Origin: an uncultured Prevotella sp.
GTDB taxonomy: Bacteria > Bacteroidota > Bacteroidia > Bacteroidales > Bacteroidaceae
Assembly (NCBI GenBank): GCA_900543975.1
Contig: UQTI01000001.1
Coordinates: 1-64,000, forward strand
DNA: 64,000 bases
Direction: 5' to 3'
Shown here in pieces: positions 43,991-51,521 of this stretch (position 1 is its first letter; each line of letters opens with the position of its first letter). The notes below the pieces were generated by a model. That model was not told the origin of the DNA. It saw only the letters and a list, made by a program, of their open reading frames with translations, and ran no database searches. A program made the translations under genes and the position numbers.

Positions 43991-44699
43991 TAATCCCCCC
44001 TCTCAGCCGCCTGTCAAACTGTCCTGCGCTGCCTTGCTCCCCAAAGAGCTTCATCAGCAACCGCTGGCGGGTCTTCGATATGTCTGAACTGGAAAAGCCT
44101 GTGAGGTTGACCATCTCTCCAGGTTTGAAAGCGAGCAATACGAGAATGCAGATGCGATATTCTTTGCTGCTCAACGTGTATTCGCCCATGAGCTTGTCAC
44201 GAAACCTCGGAACATTCTGTTCTACAGTTGTCAACATGTTTCTCCATTCGTCTTCAGAAGGTTCAGCAAGCGGTCTCTCCGCTAAGGTCTTAAACCGATG
44301 ATAAATCGTTGCGCTTGTTATGTTTGCAATGCCTTCATGAGGCAGAGCCATGTCTTTGTGTTGCTCATAGCCCATGACCTTAGCTTGCAGCTTGTCTATG
44401 GTTTCCTCTTTGCAAGACAAGGCCTCCTCATGTTCTGCTTCTTTAGATTTCAACAGCTCTTCCTTCATCTCGTTCTTACGTTCCATGCGTTTGTAGCCTA
44501 TGATGAGCCATATAATGCAGCCACCAATGGTAAGACCTAAAATTTTTTCAATCATTGATGCCTCCATCACCTGGCGTTCATAAGGGTTCGCTTCTGTCTG
44601 TGTCTTCATGGTCTTGTTGGCATGCAAGGCTGTTGGTGAAAGGCAGACAGCAGAGATTATTATTGTTATAAGAAAAACATATCGTTTGTGTTTTGACAT
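43986..44699 (-). CDS. single-pass membrane protein with C-terminal HTH, 237 aa
   Basis: A signal peptide (residues 1-28), a membrane helix (IEKILGLTIGGCIIWLIIGY, 50-69), a coiled coil (KRMERKNEMKEELLKSKEAE onward to about 115), then a soluble C-terminal domain ending in a LuxR-like helix-turn-helix: LSSKEYRICILVLLAFKPGEMVNLTGFSSSDISKTRQRLL. Bacteroidetes use such HTH ends in membrane-bound regulators; the same layout occurs in the 774-aa protein at 51522. Its MERKN membrane segment is closely similar to that of the small protein at 44849. A TATTTTTG box lies at 44723-44730 on the minus strand. Family name not known to me. Confidence 0.8.
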   Translation of the reverse strand: MSKHKRYVFLITIIISAVCLSPTALHANKTMKTQTEANPYERQVMEASMIEKILGLTIGGCIIWLIIGYKRMERKNEMKEELLKSKEAEHEEALSCKEETIDKLQAKVMGYEQHKDMALPHEGIANITSATIYHRFKTLAERPLAEPSEDEWRNMLTTVEQNVPRFRDKLMGEYTLSSKEYRICILVLLAFKPGEMVNLTGFSSSDISKTRQRLLMKLFGEQGSAGQFDRRLRGGIK

Positions 44700-44848
44700 A
44701 ATAGCTTTTTTTTAGTGTCTTGCAAAAATAATAAAAAATGTGCTTATGAGCAGCAAGAATAGCGTTTTTTTCTCGCAGTCCCATAAGCACAGCCGTTCAC
44801 GACACCTCCAATTCTTCTAAGAGTTTGGGTGGCGCAAAGTTTCATATT

Positions 44849-45148
44849 TCATTTCCTTTCCGTCAATTGCCCTTTTATGTCGTCAAGCTCCTTTCTTAAC
44901 AATTTGTTTTTCCGTTCCATCAGCCAGCAGCAAACAATGACATACAACTCGCCGACACCTATCACCAATCCGATAATTCTGTCTGTTGGTGTGACCCCCG
45001 ACAACAGCTGCTTGTTGTCGTAATCAATAACAGCGTCGGCAGAATTGCAGGAACCCCGGTCGTGTCCGATAATAACCCACAATAATCCAACAATAAAGAC
45101 GCATAAAGCAACAATGCTTATAAAATGTTTCTTTAAAAAGGTAACCAT
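44849..45148 (-). CDS. small two-helix membrane protein, 99 aa
   Basis: Two hydrophobic helices (residues 9-27 and 57-76) followed by a charged tail MERKNKLLRKELDDIKGQLTERK. The second helix plus MERKN tail resembles the membrane segment of the neighbouring HTH protein (RIIGLVIGVGELYVIVCCWL against KILGLTIGGCIIWLIIGYKR), pointing to a shared ancestor or partner interface. The ATG at 45148 has an AGGAGG eight bases upstream, rare in this phylum, and a -7 box TACATTTG at 45185-45192 on the minus strand. Function unknown. Confidence 0.75.
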   Translation of the reverse strand: MVTFLKKHFISIVALCVFIVGLLWVIIGHDRGSCNSADAVIDYDNKQLLSGVTPTDRIIGLVIGVGELYVIVCCWLMERKNKLLRKELDDIKGQLTERK

Positions 45149-45199
45149 AGCCAATCCTCCTGTTTTTGTTTATGTTGTTTTCGGCAAATGTAACAGATG

Positions 45200-45427
45200 C
45201 TAACTGAAAATAGAGAACACTATCCTTGCCGCGCTCTGTACCCATCGGAAATAGCCTATGCAATAAAGGCCAAAGAACACAACAATGATGATGAAAATGT
45301 TTTGAAGCACCATATAATATTTTTTCTCCATCAGACATTTAATTATCCCAATGCCGAGATTAAAAACGATCAAATAGATAAAAGATGCAAGTGTAATCAA
45401 ACTGCAAGCAATGTAGATGGCATTCAT
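45200..45427 (-). CDS. small hydrophobic membrane protein, 75 aa
   Basis: MNAIYIACSLITLASFIYLI and a second helix (NIFIIIVVFFGLYCIGYF) make a two-pass membrane protein with little else. It lies 51 bp upstream of the 99-aa gene in the same orientation and 108 bp after the lipoprotein gene. No homologue is recognised and no promoter is clear, so coding status rests on the frame, ATG start and position in the cluster. Confidence 0.5.
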   Translation of the reverse strand: MNAIYIACSLITLASFIYLIVFNLGIGIIKCLMEKKYYMVLQNIFIIIVVFFGLYCIGYFRWVQSAARIVFSIFS

Positions 45428-45463
45428 ATTTCTTTTTTTGTTTTATCATTGAGTATTGTTTTT

Positions 45464-45519
45464 AACGCCCATTTTTATATTTTTGTCATTTTTTACCAAT
45501 TCGAATAAAAATGGGCGTT
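45464..45519. terminator. hairpin after the 335-aa lipoprotein gene
   Basis: AACGCCCATTTTTAT (45464-45478) pairs perfectly with ATAAAAATGGGCGTT (45505-45519), 26-nt loop. It lies 16 bp beyond the stop of the minus-strand lipoprotein gene. Confidence 0.7.
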
Positions 45520-45535
45520 TGATAACCAAAGAACT

Positions 45536-46543
45536 CTACTTAAATGGTATTTTATCTTTTGGTAGAACATTATTTCCTATTGCGTCATTCAATTTATTTT
45601 CAAAATCTGAAGGTGCAGTTATTGCGAACACACATTTTCCTTTTTCCAACATACAATTTGTAAAATGTGCCACAGTAATAACTACCCCAATAACTCCCAT
45701 TGTTTTTATTAGAATGGATTTAAGTGCTGTTTTCATAACGGAAAGGGTTATAGCTTGACTTATTCCCAATCTGTTTATACCTTCTAAACTAAAACCTATT
45801 GCTGCTTGCATAGCACAATCCAAAAAAACTTGAGCGTCATATTCAATTGCAAATGTAGGGGTAGCCAAGAATGTGAAAGGGTTATATCCCATTAAAGGGG
45901 GAAGATTCTTTATTGCCTCATTCATCTGATATTCTGCAATGACTAGCGCCAAAGGTATTAGTGATGTTATATCTGTGTTTAATTCTGAAACCATTTCAAT
46001 AAGCTCTAAAGTAGAAACTCCGAACGATGTGAGATATTTGATGCTTGCTTGTGTCATTGGAGTAAGTTCTTCCTTAACTTTTTCTTCAGACATTTGAAAA
46101 GCGTACGCAGAATCAGGTGGTGTCATTGTTGTAAATTCTGCAGCAGTCATTCTCTCAAGAATAGCCATGTCTTGTACAGACATAATTTCACTATATAGGT
46201 TTTTCACATTTTGTGATGTTCCTTCTGGAAAAACAACATATACAGTTTTTGTTCCATCTGTTGGAATTAAATAATTTTTTTCATTCTTCAAAGAGGTCGT
46301 ATCTCCGTCAACTGTATGTTGTTCCACACATTGAATTGTCTTGTTTTTTACCACCACATCAGCTTGCATAAACTGAGCAAGTAATTCTATACTTTTGTCC
46401 ATGAATGTTGCTGCTTCTTGTTGACTCACTTTGTCATTAGCCACATCTTCATTTTGACAAGAATACAATGATACAGACATTGCTGAGAGTATAAAAATAA
46501 CGTTTATGGCAAAAATGCCTTTAAAAAATCGTTTTACTATCAT
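45536..46543 (-). CDS. hypothetical lipoprotein, 335 aa
   Basis: The N-terminus MIVKRFFKGIFAINVIFILSAMSVSLYSC is a long lipoprotein signal (Cys29). The mature part is mostly helical, and residues 275-315 include a very hydrophobic stretch (ILIKTMGVIGVVITVAHFTNCM) that could insert in a membrane, odd for a periplasmic lipoprotein. The DNA is much more AT-rich than nearby genes such as porE. A full promoter, TTTG (46739-46742), 20 bp, TACTTTTG (46711-46718), gives a leader of about 165 nt. No family recognised; it heads the membrane-protein cluster 43986-46543. Confidence 0.75.
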   Translation of the reverse strand: MIVKRFFKGIFAINVIFILSAMSVSLYSCQNEDVANDKVSQQEAATFMDKSIELLAQFMQADVVVKNKTIQCVEQHTVDGDTTSLKNEKNYLIPTDGTKTVYVVFPEGTSQNVKNLYSEIMSVQDMAILERMTAAEFTTMTPPDSAYAFQMSEEKVKEELTPMTQASIKYLTSFGVSTLELIEMVSELNTDITSLIPLALVIAEYQMNEAIKNLPPLMGYNPFTFLATPTFAIEYDAQVFLDCAMQAAIGFSLEGINRLGISQAITLSVMKTALKSILIKTMGVIGVVITVAHFTNCMLEKGKCVFAITAPSDFENKLNDAIGNNVLPKDKIPFK

Positions 46544-46710
46544 AACATTTTAAGCTTTAGTTAAAGTTTTGTCATCATAACCTTTTAAGGTAACACTATG
46601 GTTGTAATGATTTCAACTGTTTAAATAAATTGTTAGTTCTCTGTCGATACATTTCCGGAAAACGTTCAACAAACAATTGTGGGGTATCGGCCCCGCCAAT
46701 TTGTCTGCTG

Positions 46711-46742
46711 CAAAAGTAGAAAAGAATGGCTTTTATAACAAA
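46711..46742 (-). promoter_or_regulatory. promoter of the 335-aa lipoprotein gene
   Basis: Minus strand TTTG (46739-46742), 20-bp spacer, TACTTTTG (46711-46718): an exact Bacteroidetes-type promoter. Confidence 0.8.
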
Positions 46743-46881
46743 TTTTTTTGCCTAAAACATTTGACAGTTTTTGACAAGCATGGGCCTGAATGGGCTTACT
46801 GCGTTCTGAAACAACGAGTTAGAGCTTAATTGACAATTTTTGTCAAACATCATTGCTTCGTTTGAATCATTTCATTGAGCT

Positions 46882-47080
46882 GGTGGAAGGTTGAAAGGAA
46901 CGTTATGCTGTAACGATGGAAGATAGAAATGAACGATTGGTTGAAACGATGGAAGGTTGAAAGTAACGTTTTGGTCGAAATGATGGAAGATAGAAATGAA
47001 TGTTTGGTCGAAACGATGGAAGATTAAAGGGAGCATTTTGTTGTAAAGAAGGAAGATGGAATGGAGCATTTTTGTTGTGC
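46882..47080. repeat. 33-bp minisatellite
   Basis: Six units of 33-34 bp starting GATGGAAG and containing GAAAxxAACG (starts at 46882, 46915, 46948, 46982, 47015, 47048). The period is a multiple of three, so the antisense frame gives an 11-residue repeat, which I do not accept as a gene. Confidence 0.85.
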
Positions 47081-47163
47081 ATAAATATGCATTTTGGAGT
47101 GTATATTTATTCGGTTTCTCATTAAGCCCAAATGACACTTTGAAAGTGCCCAAATGACGTTGT

Positions 47164-47229
47164 CAAAGAGGCTCTTTGACAGCCTCAAAGAGGCCCTTTG
47201 ACGAGCTCAAAGAGGCTTAATGACAAATC
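47164..47229. repeat. 22-bp palindromic minisatellite
   Basis: Three units starting CAAAGAGGC (47164, 47186, 47208); the first contains the near-perfect palindrome GTCAAAGAGGCTCTTTGAC. Confidence 0.85.
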
Positions 47230-47430
47230 AAGGGGGTATTTAAGAGACGTTAACAATTCGTGATTGAATATTAACTAAAATTTTGCGCATCATGAAAGAT
47301 TTTATGCCTTTTTGCTGTCTTTTTGTCTTTCTGTATATTTATGCAAAACAGGGGCAAAAACAGCTCTTTTTACGCTTATGCGCAACGGTTGATTATTTCG
47401 TTTCGAGGTTGCAAACACGCCATTTACGGA

Positions 47431-47502
47431 GCGTAAACATGGCACTTAGGATGCGTAACTATGGTACTTAGGTAGCGTAAACATGGCATTAAGGGATCGT
47501 AA
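47431..47502. repeat. second 22-bp minisatellite
   Basis: Three units starting GCGTAA (47431, 47453, 47475) of form GCGTAAACATGGCACTTAGG, with a fourth start at 47498. Apart from these arrays, 46544-47663 holds only the lipoprotein leader and no credible gene. Confidence 0.8.
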
Positions 47503-47663
47503 CCCCGTTACTTGTAGATTGGTTTGCTGATTGTTTGAAATTGAACTATCGCAAGATTGTTATGGAAAAAAAACTCAAGCAAGCGTTGCCAAAGGCGGCT
47601 ATGAATAATTACCGCCTTCGGCAACGGCTTATGCCTGAGTTTGAGCGTTGTTACGGCTCTTGT

Positions 47664-47819
47664 TTAAAAGTCGTCATCATCATAAGTGTTGTCTTCTTCA
47701 ACGACGCCAAATCCGTTTCCCTTTTCGCCATCAGGAGTCCATCCGCTCACCGACGCCATCAGTTCTGAACTTTCAACACCGATAACGGTGATGGCGGGCG
47801 ATATATATGTTTTTTTCAT
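47664..47819 (-). CDS. 51-residue acidic small protein after the large surface protein
   Basis: A short frame on the minus strand reading MKKTYISPAITVIGVESSEL, a Gly-containing middle (SVSGWTPDGEKGNGFG) and an acidic end DDDDF. The start sits 15 bp beyond the stop of the 1115-aa surface-protein gene, so the two are probably cotranscribed. I recall many Prevotella/Bacteroides small proteins with the same plan (MKKxYxxPxxxVxxxxxxxL then an acidic tail) and no assigned function. The opposite strand is open too but lacks such a pattern. Confidence 0.7.
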   Translation of the reverse strand: MKKTYISPAITVIGVESSELMASVSGWTPDGEKGNGFGVVEEDNTYDDDDF

Positions 47820-47834
47820 CTTAGTGTTCTGTCT

Positions 47835-50800
47835 TTATTTTGTTATTACTACGGTCTTGTTGTTCACAATGTACACGCCCTTCGACAGCTCATTAACGTT
47901 GTTGGTGTTCATACGCACACCACCAAGGTTGTAGATGCCAGTGTTCGTATTCTGCTTGTTCTCCTCAATTATCTGGATGCCAGTTGTACCGCCCATACCG
48001 TTGCCATTCAGCGAGAACATCAACATTCTGCCAGAAGGAACATCTTCCTTAAGCCAACAACGGTAAGCCTTTACGTTATGATCCTTATTTGTGTGAACCA
48101 AGTCACCCTTGCTGAACATATAAGAATCCTTTGACACCGCAGTCGGCCTGCTGTACGAACCAGTGTAGGTCATGCCTACGCCATTTACTGTGTGTTCCAG
48201 TTCGGATGTCTGGTCATCGTAGTTGATGCCATTGGCTACATATACCGGAACATTGAGAGTATTAGTCTCGCCGTCGATAGTGGTGTATGAATAGTTGCCG
48301 AGCGGCTCCCTTGTAGGATATATTATATAAGGTGTATTCTTATGCAGCACAACGCCATCAGCGGCTACGTCTACTGTAGAGAACTTGATCCAGTTATTCT
48401 CCAAACGGTCGAACTTTGCCAACTTTGTACCCCCGCCGAAAGCTTCCACCACCTGAGCTGCTGTCATGTCAACGGGAAGAATGATAGAGTTCCATCCCTT
48501 CTTGTCGTTGTCAGCACTCTTGGTGAATGTACGGTGGAGCAGCATCGTGGCTCCAGTGTATGACTTCTTCACGTCGAGAGTCTTGTCCTCATCGAGAACC
48601 AGAATGTTGTCGTATCCGTTGAGTGTTCCGTCGTCGTTCATGTCAGTACGCAGAGCAAAGCCCTTAATCTGAAGATTCTCAAGAGCCGACAGCACCTTTA
48701 TCGGTGTGATACGAACCTGATCGAACGACTTGGTAGGATTAAGCACGGCATAGCTGTCGCCTTTACTGCCAATAACATCAGCGCCAAGAATCTTCCAGTT
48801 TGTCAGTTCCTCTTGCTCTTTACCATCAAGATAGGTGGTCAACTTAAGACCTTCTCCAAGACTTGCCCCCAATCCTAAAGCCAGATTCTGGGTAACCATA
48901 ATAAGCTGTTGTCCCTTATCTATAACTTTACCCATATTGACAGAGATTGTGGCGCCACCTAAGTTTGCTCCCAACGGAAGTGTCAAGTATGTATCCATCG
49001 AGTCGTCAATCATGTTACTCAACTCGTCGTATCCATTGCCAATGTTGGCAATATGGACCATCTGAGTGTTTGCAAAGTCGATGGATGCATTGGTGTTATT
49101 GGTAGATATCACCTGTGCGCCATAAATGGGATTGGTAGTAGCATTGTCTGCCTCAGCATCGGCTACATACGCATAGTAGATATTGAGCTGTGAGAGGTCG
49201 GCAGAAAGAACGCCTGTGCTATAAAGTACAATCTCATCAAACACACAGCCCGCGGGCACTTCAACGTTCAGACACATCTTGCGAGTTTCCTCTTTACCGA
49301 TAAGTCCAGCTGAAATGGCATCCCAATGGGTCGTTACATCTCCAGTCACTTCCTTGCCTTTATTGTAGAGCTTGATGTTGTAGAGTTTAAGCACATTAAC
49401 ATCGAGTCCGGTAGCCTTAGCAGATACCACAAAACCAACCTTCATCTTGCCATTGAGAGCTCTTGCATTGCCATTTAAGCCATCGGCAAAATTAGAGCCA
49501 TCAGCAGTCTTGATGCCAACGAGACCTGTGTTGGCTGCCAATGAAACGCCTGGCTGACGATAGGAGAAATCGTTGAGAGAAGTAGTAAGTATGGCTGATC
49601 TGTTCTTCATTCCATCGAATATCTGAAGCAAACCACCGCCAAACTTATCGCTCAACACGTAATTAGACTCACCATCCTTATTAACAAGAATATTTACTCC
49701 GTGTTCCTCAGGAACGTATTTGGGAGCATAGTTGAGGGTCGTTTCTTCATAGCAACCATCCGCTGCTGTTGCACGGAAAACATACTTGCCAGGAAGAGAT
49801 AAATTGCTTACCAAGCCTGATGTGGGAACCACTTCAACATCAGCGGCACCCTCCGGATAGTTCTGAACAGTCCATGTTACATCCATGTCCTTGTTGTGCT
49901 GCAACTGGAATTGGTTTACACTTCCAGATACATCGCGGCTTGATGTGGCATTGATAGGACAATGGTGAGAAGCAGCATCGGGAGCCATGCGTACAAAGGC
50001 GTAGTTGACAGAGGTACCACCAACTTGTATTCCTATGCCTTTGAAGAAAATCTTTGCTGCTGAGAAGGCTGCAGGAGCTCTCATAACGACTTCACCGTCC
50101 TTGGTATCCTCAATCAGTCCAAGACCCAGGAGTTTATTAGAGATGTCATACTTGCCTATTTCTTTATTCTCTTTGTTGAAAAGTGTGAGTTCAACGCCAG
50201 AGCCTACCGAAAGATTGGCGAGATTAAATCCATTGAACTTGAATCCCACTTCTGTTCCCTTAGGGAATGCTTCCTTGCCATCACTGGGTTTGGCAACAAC
50301 AGTAACAGGTGTTGATACTGGAACTACTGCTCCTACAACAGCAGCATAGCCATTGTCAAGATTCTCATCAATCACATCACCACGTGACACCTCACCTAAC
50401 GTGTGAGTTGGCTTTTTGCCTTGCGCATCCAGAGTAAACGTCTTTCTACCCTGCTCTTCAGCGTATTTAGAAATACCATTCTCCTTATTATTGGTAATAG
50501 TATACTCACGAGCCTTGCCTACAAATGCATACTTGATATTTATAGCAGAGAGCACATTGGCATCAACTCCAAACTGAACGAGCTTAATTTCATCGAAATT
50601 ACCGGGAGCTGTAGCCATGTACAATTTGTTGACCTGGTCAGAACCAGGGAATGTCAGTAGCGACAAGCCAAGACCAGTGACAGACTTACCGGTAGAGATC
50701 GACTGGAGGTCGCCAACCTTTTCACCGTCCTTAAGAAACTGTATTTTGTAGAACTTTGCTAAATCGAGAGTAAGGATGCTTGCATTTGATTTTGCACAAA

Positions 50801-51182
50801 TGACAAAACCAGCCTCTGTACCACCAGCATAACAATGCTGATTGTCCTTCACGCTGATAATTGGACTTGCTACAACGGTAGCGCCAACAAGAGCAGGAAT
50901 CGTAGCATAATCATCCAAATCATCATTACAAATGTTCTGAAGGTCTTTTGTTCCTGAAACCACTTCAACGCCATCGAAAAGGCTGTTGATCATACAACCG
51001 GGGCCTACGAGTGCACGACGGTTGTTAAAATAATTCTCCTTGTTGTTAGGGTCTGAATCCTGCCAAACCTTCTTCTCTATTTTGCCTCCGCCATCTATGT
51101 TTGCAGCACCCATAGGCAAGGTAACGAGCAAGAATGTAGCAATAAAAAAAATTTTACATGACAACTTGTTAAACATCTTCAT
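47835..51182 (-). CDS. large secreted surface protein with T9SS-like tail, 1115 aa
   Basis: After a signal peptide (residues 1-27) come several repeats of a beta-rich module recognisable by lines such as DDLDDYATIPALVG (near 90), NLDNGYAAVVG (near 290) and DDSMDTYLTLPLGANLG (near 735), each followed by a segment on volume-like phrases GLGLSLL/GLGASLGEGLKL. A central part (VTWTVQNYPEGAADVEVVPTSG) is Ig-like. Residues 860-880 resemble a dockerin-like calcium loop (DMNDDGTLNGYDNILVL). The end NTGIYNLGGVRMNTN to VYIVNNKTVVITK is the T9SS type A-like tail. Role unknown, likely adhesion or surface scaffolding. Promoter box TACCTTTG at 51277-51284 (minus strand). Confidence 0.85.
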   Translation of the reverse strand: MKMFNKLSCKIFFIATFLLVTLPMGAANIDGGGKIEKKVWQDSDPNNKENYFNNRRALVGPGCMINSLFDGVEVVSGTKDLQNICNDDLDDYATIPALVGATVVASPIISVKDNQHCYAGGTEAGFVICAKSNASILTLDLAKFYKIQFLKDGEKVGDLQSISTGKSVTGLGLSLLTFPGSDQVNKLYMATAPGNFDEIKLVQFGVDANVLSAINIKYAFVGKAREYTITNNKENGISKYAEEQGRKTFTLDAQGKKPTHTLGEVSRGDVIDENLDNGYAAVVGAVVPVSTPVTVVAKPSDGKEAFPKGTEVGFKFNGFNLANLSVGSGVELTLFNKENKEIGKYDISNKLLGLGLIEDTKDGEVVMRAPAAFSAAKIFFKGIGIQVGGTSVNYAFVRMAPDAASHHCPINATSSRDVSGSVNQFQLQHNKDMDVTWTVQNYPEGAADVEVVPTSGLVSNLSLPGKYVFRATAADGCYEETTLNYAPKYVPEEHGVNILVNKDGESNYVLSDKFGGGLLQIFDGMKNRSAILTTSLNDFSYRQPGVSLAANTGLVGIKTADGSNFADGLNGNARALNGKMKVGFVVSAKATGLDVNVLKLYNIKLYNKGKEVTGDVTTHWDAISAGLIGKEETRKMCLNVEVPAGCVFDEIVLYSTGVLSADLSQLNIYYAYVADAEADNATTNPIYGAQVISTNNTNASIDFANTQMVHIANIGNGYDELSNMIDDSMDTYLTLPLGANLGGATISVNMGKVIDKGQQLIMVTQNLALGLGASLGEGLKLTTYLDGKEQEELTNWKILGADVIGSKGDSYAVLNPTKSFDQVRITPIKVLSALENLQIKGFALRTDMNDDGTLNGYDNILVLDEDKTLDVKKSYTGATMLLHRTFTKSADNDKKGWNSIILPVDMTAAQVVEAFGGGTKLAKFDRLENNWIKFSTVDVAADGVVLHKNTPYIIYPTREPLGNYSYTTIDGETNTLNVPVYVANGINYDDQTSELEHTVNGVGMTYTGSYSRPTAVSKDSYMFSKGDLVHTNKDHNVKAYRCWLKEDVPSGRMLMFSLNGNGMGGTTGIQIIEENKQNTNTGIYNLGGVRMNTNNVNELSKGVYIVNNKTVVITK

Positions 51183-51521
51183 AAAATTGAGTAATCAAAT
51201 TATTTTAATATCCTTATTTTCTGCCTGAATGTTCTTTTTCAGGTAGCGATTTGTGCGACAATCTTTTTTCGGGGTGCAAAGGTATTTATAAATCGTAAGT
51301 AAAAAATTGTAGCGTAGGTGTTAAGTAGGTTTCTAATATTGATGACTTACTGTAATGATCGGCAAGTCAATAGGTTATACAACTTTTAAATTGTAATAAA
51401 GTAGCATCCTAAAAATTACCCCCCCGAAAAAAGATGCGAAAACATGCTTGTGTTTAGAATATAATTTATAATTTTGTAGTGAAACAAATCATTAACACTA
51501 TCTTAACAAAAACAATTTGCC
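51183..51521. promoter_or_regulatory. divergent promoter region
   Basis: TACCTTTG (51277-51284, minus strand) serves the 1115-aa gene with a leader near 95 nt; TAATTTTG (51469-51476, plus strand) serves the DUF6377-like gene. The 180 bp between are AT-rich with no gene. Confidence 0.55.

Noticed and set aside
46872..47153. 93-codon minus-strand open frame with an 11-residue repeat
   Set aside because: It is produced by the 33-bp minisatellite, has no promoter or sensible start region, and its composition is unlike real proteins.
47283..47471. 62-codon plus-strand frame in the tandem-repeat block
   Set aside because: Runs into the 22-bp array and lacks homology features; a TTTTG just before it is not a full promoter.
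47535..47768. 77-codon plus-strand frame
   Set aside because: Overlaps antisense the 51-residue gene, which has a better start context, operon position and recognisable pattern.
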